Of a stretch of DNA of 64,000 bases, positions 8,314-17,557 are shown piece by piece. The position numbers and the translations under genes are program-made. The DNA is from Actinomycetales bacterium SN12 (GTDB lineage Bacteria; Actinomycetota; Actinomycetes; Actinomycetales; Microbacteriaceae), in contig PJCV01000003.1 of assembly GCA_002837415.1 (NCBI GenBank), positions 248,001-312,000 of the forward strand, in the 5' to 3' direction. The notes beneath the pieces are model-generated. The model did no database searches. It had not been told where the DNA came from and saw only the letters and a list, made by a program, of their open reading frames with translations. Within the stretch, counting starts at the first letter, position 1; each line of letters starts with the position of its first letter.

Positions 8314-8964
8314 ATGAGTACGTCCACGTCCGCATCCGCCGCTGAGAAGGCATCTGACCGGACCGGTCTCGGCCGCCCGTCGATCTGGCGCTGGCGCGTC
8401 GTCGACATCGTCGTCGCCAGCGTGCTCGGCGTCGCCTGCGGGTTCCTGTTCCTTGCCTGGAACGTCGGATACCTCGGCCCGAAAGCTCTGCTCGAGCCGC
8501 TGATGCCCGGTGTGCAGGGTCTGCTCGACGGTCCGTGGCTGATCGCCGGCGTGCTGGGCGGGCTGATCATCCGCAAGGCCGGCGCGGCGATCTACGTCGA
8601 GACGCTCGCGGCCGTCGTGTCGGCGCTGGCCGGCGCGCAGTGGGGCGGCTTCCTCACCATCGAAGCGGGCCTCGTGCAGGGACTCGGCGCCGAGCTGATC
8701 TTCCTGCTCTTCGCCTACCGGGCCTGGTCGCTCGGCGTGGCCATGCTGGCCGGCGCGGGCGCTGCCCTGGCCGGCGGCATCAACAACATGATCCTCTGGT
8801 ACGCGGGCTCCGATGCCGCGTTCACCACCGTGTACCTGATCTGCACCGTCATCTCGGGGGCTGTGCTCGCGGGCCTGCTCGGCTGGCTGCTCGCCAGGGG
8901 CCTCGCCGCCACGGGCGCGCTCGACCGGTTCGGGTCGGGTCGCGAGGTGCGAGCCCGCGTCTGA
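8314..8964 (+). CDS. ykoE: ECF transporter substrate-binding component YkoE (thiamine precursor)
   Basis: The 216-residue integral membrane protein has about five to six hydrophobic helices. It matches the YkoE type of S component, which binds hydroxymethylpyrimidine or a thiamine breakdown product. The TPP riboswitch immediately upstream supports that substrate. I chose ATG 8314 because the riboswitch ends in GGGAGGAG nine bases earlier; an upstream in-frame ATG at 8290 lies within the riboswitch itself. The ATPase gene starts one base after the stop codon region. It works with YkoD and YkoC as a dedicated ECF module in the membrane. Confidence 0.9.
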   Translation: MSTSTSASAAEKASDRTGLGRPSIWRWRVVDIVVASVLGVACGFLFLAWNVGYLGPKALLEPLMPGVQGLLDGPWLIAGVLGGLIIRKAGAAIYVETLAAVVSALAGAQWGGFLTIEAGLVQGLGAELIFLLFAYRAWSLGVAMLAGAGAALAGGINNMILWYAGSDAAFTTVYLICTVISGAVLAGLLGWLLARGLAATGALDRFGSGREVRARV

Positions 8965-8965
8965 G

Positions 8966-10420
8966 ATGACCGCCCAGGGACGGCCGGCGACGGTCGAGGC
9001 GCACGGCTGGGGCTGGCGGCATTCGAGTCGGATCGCCTGGGCTGTAAGAGACATCACCGTGCGCATCGAGCCCGGCGAGCGCGTGCTGCTGCTCGGCGCC
9101 TCCGGTGCCGGCAAGTCGACGCTGCTGCACGGCCTGGCCGGCGTGCTCGGCGGCGATGAGGAGGGGGATGCCGAGGGGCGCCTGCTCATCGACGGGCAGC
9201 CGGCCGCAGCCTCACGCGGCCGCGCAGGCCTGGTGCTGCAGGACCCGGATTCGCAGGTGATCCTCGCGCGCGTGGGCGACGACGTCGCGTTCGGCTGTGA
9301 GAATCTCGGCATCCCGCGTGACGAGATCTGGCGCCGGGTCGATGCGGCGCTCGACGCCGTCGGACTCGATGTGCCACTCGACCGCCCCACCAAGGCGCTC
9401 TCCGGCGGACAGAAGCAGCGCCTCGCCCTCGCCGGGGCGCTCGCGATGCGGCCGGGGCTGCTGCTGCTCGACGAGCCCACCGCGAACCTCGACCCGGAGG
9501 GTGTCGTCGAGGTTCGCGATGCGGTGCAGCGGATGCTCGAGGTGCAGCGCACCACGTTGATCGTCGTCGAGCATCGGCTCGATGTCTGGCTGCCGCTGAT
9601 CGATCGGGTCATCGTGCTCGGCGACGGGGGCATCATCGCGGATGGACCCCCGAGTGACGTCTTGGCTGCCCAGGGGAAGCGGCTGGCGGAGGCGGGCGTG
9701 TGGGTGCCCGGGATGCCTCCGCGCCACCCGGCTGCGCCGATGTCGGCGCCGGGGGAGGCGCTGCTGACTGCCCACGATCTGGCAGTGGCACGTGTGCGCA
9801 GCACCTTGGTGGCCGACGGCATCGACGTGGACGTGCGCGCAGGCTCTGTCCTCGCCATCACCGGGCCCAACGGAGCAGGCAAGTCGACGCTGGGTCTGAC
9901 GCTCGCCGGCCTGCTGCCTCCTGCGGCCGGCACGGTCACGGCATCCGCCTCCCTCGCCGCCGGGGCGGGCCCGAAGCCCATCCGGTGGGCCTCGCGCGAG
10001 CTGCTCACCCGCATCGGCACGGTCTTCCAGGAGCCGGAGCATCAGCTGCTGGCGACCACCGTGCAGGACGAGCTGGCCATCGGCCCTCGCACGCTGGGGC
10101 TCTCGGAAGCCGAGATCTCCACACGCAGCGACGAGCTGCTGCAGCGGCTGAGGCTCGACCGTCTCGCCAAGGCGAATCCGTACACGCTGTCCGGTGGCGA
10201 GAAGCGCCGGCTGACCGTCGCCGCCGCGCTCATCACTCGCCCGCGAGTGCTCGTGCTCGACGAACCCACCTTCGGGCAGGACGCCCGCACCTGGCAGGAG
10301 CTCGTGGCGATCCTCGCCGGGCTTCGAGATGACGGCACGGCGCTCATCACGGTCACGCACGACCGCGACGTCATCGACGCACTGCACGCCGAGCGGTTCG
10401 AGCTGCGAGGCGCGGCATGA
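8966..10420 (+). CDS. ykoD: ECF transporter double ATPase component YkoD
   Basis: The 484-residue product has two fused ABC ATPase domains. The first has Walker A GASGAGKST, signature LSGGQKQRL and Walker B LLLLDEPTANLD. The second has GPNGAGKST, LSGGEKRRL and VLVLDEPTFGQD. Fusion of both ATPases into one chain is characteristic of the YkoEDC thiamine-precursor transporter. It energises uptake by YkoE together with the transmembrane coupling protein YkoC. It lies between those two genes, overlapping ykoC by ATGA, and shares their riboswitch-controlled transcript. Confidence 0.92.
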   Translation: MTAQGRPATVEAHGWGWRHSSRIAWAVRDITVRIEPGERVLLLGASGAGKSTLLHGLAGVLGGDEEGDAEGRLLIDGQPAAASRGRAGLVLQDPDSQVILARVGDDVAFGCENLGIPRDEIWRRVDAALDAVGLDVPLDRPTKALSGGQKQRLALAGALAMRPGLLLLDEPTANLDPEGVVEVRDAVQRMLEVQRTTLIVVEHRLDVWLPLIDRVIVLGDGGIIADGPPSDVLAAQGKRLAEAGVWVPGMPPRHPAAPMSAPGEALLTAHDLAVARVRSTLVADGIDVDVRAGSVLAITGPNGAGKSTLGLTLAGLLPPAAGTVTASASLAAGAGPKPIRWASRELLTRIGTVFQEPEHQLLATTVQDELAIGPRTLGLSEAEISTRSDELLQRLRLDRLAKANPYTLSGGEKRRLTVAAALITRPRVLVLDEPTFGQDARTWQELVAILAGLRDDGTALITVTHDRDVIDALHAERFELRGAA

Positions 10421-11205
10421 CCCTCGTCGAGACCCGCGCGCGCACCGGGGCGATGTCGCGCATCAACCCGGTCGCCAAGCTCGCCGCGAGCGCACTCATC
10501 GCGATTCCGCTGATCCTCACTCTCGACATGGTGTCGGCCGCGGTCGCCCTCGCGCTGGAGTGCGTGCTCTTCCTGTTCGCCGGGGTCGGATGGCAGGAGT
10601 TCTGGGCCCGCACCTGGCCGGTCTGGCTCGCGGCTCCCCTCACCGGCGTGACCATCGCGCTCTACGGCGAGACAAGCGGCCGGGTGTATGTCGAATGGCT
10701 TCTCGTGCATGTCAGCGACGGGTCGCTCGCGCTCGCCGGGGCGACCGTGCTGCGCGTGCTGGCGATCGCGCTGCCCTCGGTGGTGCTGTTCGTCACCGTC
10801 GACCCGACCGACCTCGCCGACGGGCTCGGGCAGACCATGCGGCTGCCGGCGCGCTTCGTGCTGGGCGCGCTGGCCGGTCTGCGCATGGTGGGTCTCTTCC
10901 TCGACGACTGGCGTGCGCTCGAACTCGCGCGCCGCGCTCGCGGCGTCGCCGATCGCGGCCGCATCCGCCGGTTCGTGGGGATGGCCTTCGCTCTGCTGGT
11001 GCTGTCGATCCGTCGAGGAGCGAAACTGTCGACTGCGATGGAGGCGCGCGGTTTCGGCGCGCCGGTCCAGCGCACGTGGGCTCGCCCCGCGCGCTTCGGC
11101 CGGCAGGAATGGATGCTGGTGATCGCCGGCGCATCGATCTCGGCCCTGGCCATCCTCGCGGCGGTGTCCACCGGCGCCTGGAACTTCATCCTCGGGCCGT
11201 CCTGA
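10417..11205 (+). CDS. ykoC: ECF transporter T component YkoC
   Basis: The 262-residue product belongs to the CbiQ/EcfT family. Its early motif INPVAKL is typical, followed by several membrane helices. The two coupling-helix ARG motifs are seen in RRARGVADRGR and MEARGFGAP; these dock into the ATPase domains. It transmits ATP-driven movement to YkoE. It is the last gene of the TPP-controlled operon, with a start that overlaps ykoD by four bases. The next gene is convergent, 11 bp away, and I see no strong hairpin between them. Confidence 0.9.
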   Translation: MTLVETRARTGAMSRINPVAKLAASALIAIPLILTLDMVSAAVALALECVLFLFAGVGWQEFWARTWPVWLAAPLTGVTIALYGETSGRVYVEWLLVHVSDGSLALAGATVLRVLAIALPSVVLFVTVDPTDLADGLGQTMRLPARFVLGALAGLRMVGLFLDDWRALELARRARGVADRGRIRRFVGMAFALLVLSIRRGAKLSTAMEARGFGAPVQRTWARPARFGRQEWMLVIAGASISALAILAAVSTGAWNFILGPS

Positions 11206-11216
11206 CCCGCTCGCGG

Positions 11217-11576
11217 TCAGTCGATCAGGTTCTTCAGCACGCCCTCCAGCACCACCGCGTGGTTGTGCTCGGTGTCGTTGACCGCGTAGACGAGGGTGAC
11301 GACCGGACGCCCGTGCAGCGCCTCCACGAGGGTGTCGAGCGCGTCGGCCTGCGGACCGGCCAGATCGGCTCGATAGTGCGCGGCATTGGTCTCGAAGTCG
11401 GCCCCTGGCGCATGCCATTCGTGGCGCAGCTCGGTCGACGGCGCGACCTCCTTCGCCCACAGGTCGATCGCAGCGTGCTCCTTCGAGACGCCGCGCGGCC
11501 ACAGTCGATCGACCAGCACGCGGTACCCGTCGTCGGGAGAGGTGCTGTCGTAGGCTCGTTTGCGACGAAGGTCCAT
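11217..11576 (-). CDS. DUF488 family protein
   Basis: The 119-residue product has the DUF488 hallmarks RVLVDRLWPRGVSKE near the N-terminus, LWAKEVAPSTELRHEW in the middle and VVTLVYAVNDTEHNHAVVL near the end. The family's biochemical function is not established. The ATG at 11576 gives the usual family length; the longer reading to 11630 adds 18 residues not expected in the family. A GATGCT -10-like box ends 6 nt before that ATG, compatible with a leaderless message. It is convergent with ykoC and divergent from the SDR pair. Confidence 0.82.
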   Translation of the reverse strand: MDLRRKRAYDSTSPDDGYRVLVDRLWPRGVSKEHAAIDLWAKEVAPSTELRHEWHAPGADFETNAAHYRADLAGPQADALDTLVEALHGRPVVTLVYAVNDTEHNHAVVLEGVLKNLID

Positions 11577-11693
11577 GACCTCAGCATCCACCGCTCGCGA
11601 CCACCCCGCCAGCGGGACACTCGGAACCACGTATGCTGAGACTCAGTCGCATTCGGCGTCCGACCGGCGCCGAGTCGTTCGAAGGAGAACACG

Positions 11694-12455
11694 ATGCAGA
11701 TCACCGGACAGGGCGCGCTCATCACGGGCGGCGCCAGCGGGCTCGGCCTCGCCACTGCGCGCAGGCTGTCCGCCGCGGGAGCACGGGTCGCCATCATCGA
11801 CCTGCCCGGCTCCGCCGGCGAGGAGATCGCCGCCGAGCTCGGCGGACTGTTCCTGCCGGCCGATGTGACCAGCTCCGAGCAGGTGGCTGCGGCCGTGGCA
11901 TCCGCTCACGCCGTCGCACCGCTGCGCGTCGTCGTGAACTGCGCGGGCATCGCCCCGCCCGCCAAGGTGCTCGACCGCGACGGCAGCCCCGCCGATCTCG
12001 ACGCGTTCGAGCGCGTCATCCGCATCAATCTCGTCGGCACCTTCAACGTCATCTCTCAGGCCGCCGCCGTGATGGCGCAGACGGAACCCGCCGACGGCGG
12101 CGACCGCGGTGTCATCGTGAACACCGCCAGCGTCGCCGCGTTCGACGGTCAGATCGGCCAGCCCGCCTACTCGGCGTCGAAGGGCGGCGTGCACGCGATG
12201 ACCCTGCCGATCGCACGTGAGCTCGCGCGCCACGGCATCCGGGTCTGCACGATCGCTCCCGGCATCATGGAGACCCCGATGCTCGCAGGCCTGCCGCAGG
12301 CCGCCCAGGACTCGCTCGGCCAGCAGGTGCCCTACCCGTCGCGGCTGGGCAGGCCCGACGAGTACGCGGCGCTCGTCGAGCACATCGTCGCCAACGGCTA
12401 CCTCAACGGCGAGACCATCCGTCTCGACGGCGCCATCCGCATGGCGCCGAAGTAA
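11694..12455 (+). CDS. SDR family 3-hydroxyacyl-CoA dehydrogenase-like oxidoreductase
   Basis: The 253-residue short-chain dehydrogenase has an N-terminal Rossmann motif [13 protein letters not shown]. It also has the NCAG motif and the catalytic Ser and YSASK (Tyr-x-x-x-Lys). The segment [20 protein letters not shown] and the tail [15 protein letters not shown] are characteristic of the HSD17B10-like type II 3-hydroxyacyl-CoA dehydrogenases. It probably oxidises 3-hydroxyacyl-CoA with NAD+ in fatty-acid or branched-chain breakdown. A GAAGGAG ribosome site precedes the ATG. It is followed by a second SDR gene 10 bp downstream. A CTGAGACTCAG inverted repeat (11636-11646) upstream could be an operator. 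Confidence 0.82.
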   Translation: MQITGQGALITGGASGLGLATARRLSAAGARVAIIDLPGSAGEEIAAELGGLFLPADVTSSEQVAAAVASAHAVAPLRVVVNCAGIAPPAKVLDRDGSPADLDAFERVIRINLVGTFNVISQAAAVMAQTEPADGGDRGVIVNTASVAAFDGQIGQPAYSASKGGVHAMTLPIARELARHGIRVCTIAPGIMETPMLAGLPQAAQDSLGQQVPYPSRLGRPDEYAALVEHIVANGYLNGETIRLDGAIRMAPK

Positions 12456-12465
12456 GGAGAACACC

Positions 12466-13296
12466 ATGTCCCTCGCAGGCAAGACCATCCTGATGTCCGG
12501 TGGCAGCCGCGGCATCGGCCTCGCCATCGCGCTGCGTGCCGCCGCCGACGGTGCGAACATCGCGATGCTCGCCAAGACCGACACCCCGCATCCCCGGCTT
12601 GAGGGCACGGTGCACACCGCCGCGGAGGCGATCCGCGCCGCCGGCGGCCAGGCGCTGCCGATCGTCGGCGACGTGCGCGACGACAGCCAGGTGACCGAGG
12701 CCGTGATGAAGACGCAGGGTGAGTTCGGCGGCATCGACATCGTCATCAACAACGCCAGCGTCATCGACCTGTCGCGTTCGCTCGATCTCGCTGCCAAGAA
12801 GTACGACCTCATGCAGGATGTCAACGTGCGCGGCACGTTCATGCTCTCCCGCGCTGCGGTGCCGGTGCTGCGCGAGTCGGCGAACCCGCACATCCTGTCG
12901 CTGTCGCCGCCGCTGAACCTGTCGCCGAAATGGCTCGGCGCGCACACCGGGTACACGCTCGCGAAGTACGGCATGACGATCGCCACGCTGGGCCTCGCCG
13001 CCGAGTTCGCGGATGCCGGGATCGCGGCCAACACGCTGTGGCCGCGCACCACGATCGCCACCGCCGCCGTGCAGAACCTGCTGGGCGGCGACAGGGTGAT
13101 GGCGGCCAGCCGCACCGCAGACATCTACGCCGACGCGGCGTATTCGGTGATCACCAAGCCCGCGGCGTCGTACACTGGCCAGACGCTGATCGTCGAGGAC
13201 GTGCTCGAGGCCGACGGCGTCACCGACTTCTCGAAGTACGCCGCCGTACCGGGAACTCCCGACGACCGGCTGTTCCCCGACATCTTCCTCGACTGA
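12466..13296 (+). CDS. SDR family oxidoreductase, HSDL2-like
   Basis: The 276-residue product has the SDR motif MSGGSRGIGLAIA and an unusual early segment KTDTPHPRLEGTVHTAAEAI. It also has NNAS and a YTLAKYGM active site. The KTD.PHPKL.GT pattern and the missing canonical NNAG are features of hydroxysteroid dehydrogenase-like protein 2 relatives. These are probably lipid- or acyl-CoA-linked dehydrogenases without a firmly assigned substrate. The ribosome site AAGGAGA lies just before the ATG and overlaps the end of the upstream SDR gene. The pair likely forms one operon. Confidence 0.82.
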   Translation: MSLAGKTILMSGGSRGIGLAIALRAAADGANIAMLAKTDTPHPRLEGTVHTAAEAIRAAGGQALPIVGDVRDDSQVTEAVMKTQGEFGGIDIVINNASVIDLSRSLDLAAKKYDLMQDVNVRGTFMLSRAAVPVLRESANPHILSLSPPLNLSPKWLGAHTGYTLAKYGMTIATLGLAAEFADAGIAANTLWPRTTIATAAVQNLLGGDRVMAASRTADIYADAAYSVITKPAASYTGQTLIVEDVLEADGVTDFSKYAAVPGTPDDRLFPDIFLD

Positions 13297-13350
13297 TCGC
13301 CGGGGCGGCGCCCTCCCGTCTCCCAGCCGGCACGCCGTACCCTTGAAGGT

Positions 13351-14622
13351 ATGCCCGCATCCGACATGACGCCGCCCTCCCGCAGCACGCCCGTGCGCAA
13401 GACGGGTGCCGCCCGCGGCGCTCAGGTGCGTCCGGCAACAGAGGGCTGGACGCAGCAGAAGGATGCCGAGGGCCGACCGCTCCTGCAGTTCGCCAGTCCG
13501 AAGCGCGGCAAGCCCCCGGTGCACCTGGCAGACCTCACTGCCGCCGAGCGCGTCGAGAAGGTGAAGGAGCTGGGGCTTCCCGGGTTCCGCGCCAAGCAGC
13601 TGTCGACGCACTACTTCACGCACTACACCTCCGACCCCGCGCACATGACCGACCTTCCAGCCGCGCAGCGCGACGAGCTGGTCGCCGGCATGCTGCCGCC
13701 GCTGATGACCGAGGTGAAGCGCCTCAAGACCGACCGCGGCGACACGATCAAATTCCTGTGGCGCCTGCACGACGGCGCGCTCGTCGAGTCGGTGCTCATG
13801 CGCTACCCCGGTCGCATCACCCTCTGCGTGTCGTCGCAGGCGGGATGCGGCATGAACTGCCCGTTCTGCGCCACCGGTCAGGCGGGGCTCACCCGCAACA
13901 TGTCGACCGCCGAGATCATCGAGCAGATCGTGCGCGCGAACCGTGCCATCGCCGACGGCGAGCTCGGCGGGAAGAAGACGAACGACCACTCGATGGAGCG
14001 GGTGTCGAACATCGTCTTCATGGGCATGGGCGAGCCGCTCGCCAACTACAAGCGGGTGATGGATGCCGTGCGCATCATGGTCGCGCCGCAGCCCGACGGC
14101 CTCGGCATGAGCGCCCGCGGCATCACCGTGTCGACCGTCGGTCTCGTCCCTGCCATCAGGAAGCTCGCCGATGAGGACATCCCGGTCACCTTCGCGCTTT
14201 CGCTGCACGCGCCAGACGACGAGCTGCGCGACGAGCTCATCCCGGTCAACTCGCGCTGGAAGGTCGGGGAGGCGCTGGACGCCGCCCGCGAGTACTTCGA
14301 CAAGACCGGCCGGCGCGTGTCGATCGAGTACGCCCTGATCAAGGACATGAACGACCACCCGTGGCGCGCGGATCTGCTCGCGTCGAAGCTGAACTCCCGT
14401 GGTCGCGGCTGGGTGCACGTGAACCCCATTCCGCTGAACCCCACTCCCGGCTCGATCTGGACGGCCTCCGAGGTCGACGTGCAGAACGAGTTCGTGCGTC
14501 GGCTGAACGACGCGGGCATCCCGACCACCCTGCGCGACACCCGCGGCAAGGAGATCGACGGGGCCTGCGGCCAGCTGGTCGCCACCAGCGAAGACGAGGC
14601 CGAGGCAGCCGCACTGGTCTGA
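13351..14622 (+). CDS. rlmN: 23S rRNA (adenine-2503-C2)-methyltransferase RlmN
   Basis: The 423-residue radical SAM enzyme carries the CGMNCPFC cluster motif (cysteines 166, 170 and 173), which binds the 4Fe-4S centre. The conserved [11 protein letters not shown] and the C-terminal [16 protein letters not shown], with its mechanistic cysteine, are also present. It methylates A2503 of 23S rRNA and A37 of some tRNAs. The first 40 residues are an actinobacterial extension. The ATG is preceded by TACCCT (13338-13343) with a 7-nt gap, so transcription may begin at the start codon itself. A GC-rich hairpin follows the gene. Confidence 0.95.
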   Translation: MPASDMTPPSRSTPVRKTGAARGAQVRPATEGWTQQKDAEGRPLLQFASPKRGKPPVHLADLTAAERVEKVKELGLPGFRAKQLSTHYFTHYTSDPAHMTDLPAAQRDELVAGMLPPLMTEVKRLKTDRGDTIKFLWRLHDGALVESVLMRYPGRITLCVSSQAGCGMNCPFCATGQAGLTRNMSTAEIIEQIVRANRAIADGELGGKKTNDHSMERVSNIVFMGMGEPLANYKRVMDAVRIMVAPQPDGLGMSARGITVSTVGLVPAIRKLADEDIPVTFALSLHAPDDELRDELIPVNSRWKVGEALDAAREYFDKTGRRVSIEYALIKDMNDHPWRADLLASKLNSRGRGWVHVNPIPLNPTPGSIWTASEVDVQNEFVRRLNDAGIPTTLRDTRGKEIDGACGQLVATSEDEAEAAALV

Positions 14623-14671
14623 CGTCGTCGGCGCCCAGGCCGCCATCGCCGCCGGCGCCCCTCCAGGTTTC

Positions 14672-14711
14672 CCGCGCCCCCTCTGATCCACGTGATCTGG
14701 AGGGGGCGCGG
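14672..14711. terminator. Hairpin terminator between rlmN and the SixA-type phosphatase gene
   Basis: CCGCGCCCCCTC (14672-14683) pairs perfectly with GAGGGGGCGCGG (14700-14711) around a 16-nt loop. It lies between two convergent genes and may serve both. No U-tract follows. Confidence 0.7.
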
Positions 14712-14740
14712 ACGTTCAGAGGGGGCGTCGACGGAGGGGA

Positions 14741-15214
14741 TCAGCGCGGGGTGCGCAGAGTCACCAGGCGGCCGGAGCCCTCGATCAGCTCCGCCCAGGA
14801 GTCGATGTCGACGGCGCACTCCGCCACCGCACAGGTGGGGAACTCCACCAGCTGCCCGGTGAGCTCGGCCACGGCATCCGCCATTCCGGGGTTGTGCCCG
14901 ACGAGCATCGCGACGTCGACAGCATCCGGAAGGGATGCGGCGACCGACAGGATGCTGCGCGCCGACGCGGCGTAGAGCTTCGGTTCGTCGGCCACCTCGA
15001 GGCGGAAGGCGGCGGCGTACGCGTCGGCGGTGCTGCGGGCACGCAGTGCGGTGCTCGACACGATGTGCTGCAGGGGCACGCCCTCCGCATTCAGCCGCGC
15101 GGCCATCGTGGGTGCGTCCTCCAGGCCGCGCGCATTCAGCGGGCGATCGTGATCGCGCACCGCCGGGTCACCCCAGTCGGACTTCGCGTGGCGGGCGAGC
15201 AGCAGCGTCTTCAT
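14741..15214 (-). CDS. Histidine phosphatase family protein, SixA-like
   Basis: The 157-residue product begins MKTLLLARHAKSDW. It thus contains the RH(A/G) motif of the histidine phosphatase superfamily, with the phospho-accepting His9 in the form used by SixA-like phosphohistidine phosphatases. The distal catalytic His is in LVGHNPGM. It may dephosphorylate phosphohistidine proteins or small phosphates; the target is unknown. I used the start at 15214 because the family begins directly with this strand, although the frame stays open to 15334. It is convergent with rlmN. Confidence 0.8.
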   Translation of the reverse strand: MKTLLLARHAKSDWGDPAVRDHDRPLNARGLEDAPTMAARLNAEGVPLQHIVSSTALRARSTADAYAAAFRLEVADEPKLYAASARSILSVAASLPDAVDVAMLVGHNPGMADAVAELTGQLVEFPTCAVAECAVDIDSWAELIEGSGRLVTLRTPR

Positions 15215-15318
15215 GGCGTCCAGCCTGGCATCCGGAGGCGAACGACGCACCCTTGTCTGTGAACCGCTCGCAGGCGGCATCCGGCACTCGCACAGCCGGG
15301 TCTTCCTACTCTGGAGGG

Positions 15319-17010
15319 ATGTCCTATTCCGCACATCGCCCTGGACGGATGGATTCCCAGGGGCGGATCTCGTTCGAATCCGACGCGCCCGAAGGCTCGG
15401 TCACCGACGACGACCTCGACTTCCTCCGCCAGTACGAGCCGGCCGGCGGCGACGCTGCGACCCTTCGGCAGGCTCAAGGACTTAGTGACGAAGCGCTGCA
15501 GGGACCCAGTCAGGGAGCGGTGCGAGCACCCAGTGACGAAGCGCTGCAGGGACCCAGCCAGGGAGCGGTGCGAGCACCCGACGCTGCGCCGCCGGCATCC
15601 GACGACCGTCCGAGCGAGCGCCGCCCGAAGCGAGCGCCGCGCGCGAAGCGCGAGCGCACACCCGGATCGCGTCTGCGCACCATGGCGATCCTCGGCGGCG
15701 CGGAGGGCGAGATCCTCGACCGCGTGCCGGGTGAGACACCTCGTTTCGTGCAGATGTTCCTCGTGCTGCTGGGCACCGCGCTGGTCTCCGCCATCTCGAT
15801 GATGTTCGCGTTGACCACGGGCGTTCAGGTCGCCATCTGGGTGGCCATTCCGCTGGCGCTCGTGTGGGCGGCGATCATCTTCAACCTCGACCGGTTCCTC
15901 ACCTCGTCGATGACGTCCACCCGAAACGTGGGCAAGATGCTCGCCCTCGCCCTGCCCCGCGTGGCGATGGCGGCCCTGATCGGGTTCCTCGTCGCCGAGC
16001 CGCTCGTGCTGCAGGTGTTCCACAACGACATCGCGCGCGAAGTGGCATCCACCAACATCACTCAGTCGCAGTCCGACCAGGACGCCCTCGAGAAGGGGCC
16101 CGAGAAGAAGGCGCTCGATGCGGCGACCGAGCGCGTCGCCGCGCTCGAGAACCAGGCCGCGACCGGCGTCGTCGCCGGTACCGAGTCGGGCACGGCCACC
16201 ACCGCAGCCGCTCAGGCCACGGTCGACGAGCTGACCGGCAAGATCGCCGAGCAGCAGAAGGTGATCGATTCCGCTCGTGCCCTGTACCAGTGCGAGCTGA
16301 CCGGTGAAGGCGTGGGCACGGTGCCCGGCTGCACCGGCGTGAACGGCCAGGGATCCAGCTCCGACGCAGCCAAGGCGCAGCTGGCTCAGGCGCAGCAGAC
16401 CTACGACGCCCTCGCCGGTCAGCTCCGCTCGGCGAACGACGATCTGTCTGCGGCGGCGACCGGCGCACAGGCCAGCACCGCGGCATCCGAGACGACCAAC
16501 CGCGAACAGGCCAACGACCAGCTTCCGGCTGCGAAGAAGACCTACCAGCAGGCGCTCGCCGCGTACAACGCGCGTGCCGACTCGGTCGCGCAGGGCAATG
16601 CGGGTGCGATCGGGCTGCTCAGCCAGATCACGGGACTCAACCGCCTCGGCGAGAAGGAGCCCACGATCTTCTGGGCGCACTGGCTGATCGCGGCGCTGTT
16701 CTTCATGATCGAGCTGCTGCCCGTGCTCGTGAAGGTGCTCACCAGCTGGGGTGACCCGTCGCTGTACGAGAAGGCTCGATCGATCCGCAAGCAGGTCGAC
16801 CTCGACCGGGTGACCGCGGAAGGGTTCCGCGACCGCGCGGCGATCGTGACGGCTGCGGATGCCCCGGCCGCTGCGTCGACATCCGGATCGCGGTCGTCCG
16901 CGATCGACGCGACTGCGACCGACCCGGCTCCGACCGACCCTGCTGCGACCGAGCCGGCTGCGACCGAGCCGATCACCCGCGCCGACATCCGCGAGAACGC
17001 CTCCGTCTGA
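15319..17010 (+). CDS. DUF4407 domain-containing membrane protein
   Basis: The 563-residue product has a variable N-terminus of about 115 residues. Paired hydrophobic segments (about 150-190 and 210-230) then follow, with FNLDRFLTSSM between them. A long Ala/Gln/Asp-rich coiled-coil stretch (about 250-430) comes before two more membrane helices around ILFWAHWLIAALFFMIELLPVLVK. The layout matches the DUF4407 family, whose function is unknown. Its C-terminus has an AT(D/E)PA repeat-like tail. The N-terminal variable part holds a perfect 16-residue duplication (SDEALQGPSQGAVRAP twice). The ATG follows TACTCT with a 6-nt gap. Confidence 0.8.
   Translation: MSYSAHRPGRMDSQGRISFESDAPEGSVTDDDLDFLRQYEPAGGDAATLRQAQGLSDEALQGPSQGAVRAPSDEALQGPSQGAVRAPDAAPPASDDRPSERRPKRAPRAKRERTPGSRLRTMAILGGAEGEILDRVPGETPRFVQMFLVLLGTALVSAISMMFALTTGVQVAIWVAIPLALVWAAIIFNLDRFLTSSMTSTRNVGKMLALALPRVAMAALIGFLVAEPLVLQVFHNDIAREVASTNITQSQSDQDALEKGPEKKALDAATERVAALENQAATGVVAGTESGTATTAAAQATVDELTGKIAEQQKVIDSARALYQCELTGEGVGTVPGCTGVNGQGSSSDAAKAQLAQAQQTYDALAGQLRSANDDLSAAATGAQASTAASETTNREQANDQLPAAKKTYQQALAAYNARADSVAQGNAGAIGLLSQITGLNRLGEKEPTIFWAHWLIAALFFMIELLPVLVKVLTSWGDPSLYEKARSIRKQVDLDRVTAEGFRDRAAIVTAADAPAAASTSGSRSSAIDATATDPAPTDPAATEPAATEPITRADIRENASV
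15461..15579. repeat. Intragenic repeat cluster in the DUF4407 gene
   Basis: A CCCTTCGGCAGGCTCAAGGA unit (15461-15480) is followed by a 48-bp tandem duplication (15484-15531 and 15532-15579) that differs at one base. The cluster stays in frame and resembles the repeat family at 4112, 4201 and 59069. Confidence 0.75.
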
Positions 17011-17022
17011 CATGATGGCGCC

Positions 17023-17514
17023 ATGAACGGCACCCGGGTCACCACATCTCGCGTCTCCGTGATCGGACTGATCGCCGTGACCGCCTATGCCGTGCTCGCC
17101 GCACTGCAGATCCTGGTGCTGAATCCGCTGGCGGCGGTGCCCGGGGCATCCCTCGGCGGCATCTACGCCGAGATGGATGCCGTCGGCGAGACCATGCCGG
17201 TGACGCTGCCGCTGCTGCTTCTCAGCGTCGGAGTCGTCGCGGCGATCGTGGTGGCGGTGCTCAGCATCCGGGCCCGGTTGCAACCCGCGCACAGCGCACT
17301 GCTCTTCCTGCTTCTGCTGATCCTCGGCACGCCGGGGTACTTCGTGGCGTCATTCGGCCCCGGCATGAGCATCGCCGACGCCTTCGGGATCGGCGGTGGC
17401 GACCACAGTCGGTGGTCGTTTCTGCTGTATGCCGTGAGCCTCGCTGCGGGTGTCGCCGCAGTGGTGCTGGCGCTGAGGACGAGGGTCTTGCGCCCCGCTG
17501 TTGTCAAGGCCTGA
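17023..17514 (+). CDS. Hypothetical four-helix membrane protein
   Basis: The 163-residue product has four hydrophobic segments, near residues 13-33, 60-83, 91-114 and 130-152. The short loops between them include the motif PGASLGGIYAEMDAVGE. I do not recognise a family. It begins 12 bp after the DUF4407 gene. A CATGAT -10-like box lies 6 nt before the ATG, so it may have its own leaderless transcript. Nothing in the neighbourhood indicates a role. Confidence 0.6.
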   Translation: MNGTRVTTSRVSVIGLIAVTAYAVLAALQILVLNPLAAVPGASLGGIYAEMDAVGETMPVTLPLLLLSVGVVAAIVVAVLSIRARLQPAHSALLFLLLLILGTPGYFVASFGPGMSIADAFGIGGGDHSRWSFLLYAVSLAAGVAAVVLALRTRVLRPAVVKA

Positions 17515-17557
17515 CGCATCGCTCGGTCGAGGCCCTGATCAGGGATAGCGTGTGAGC

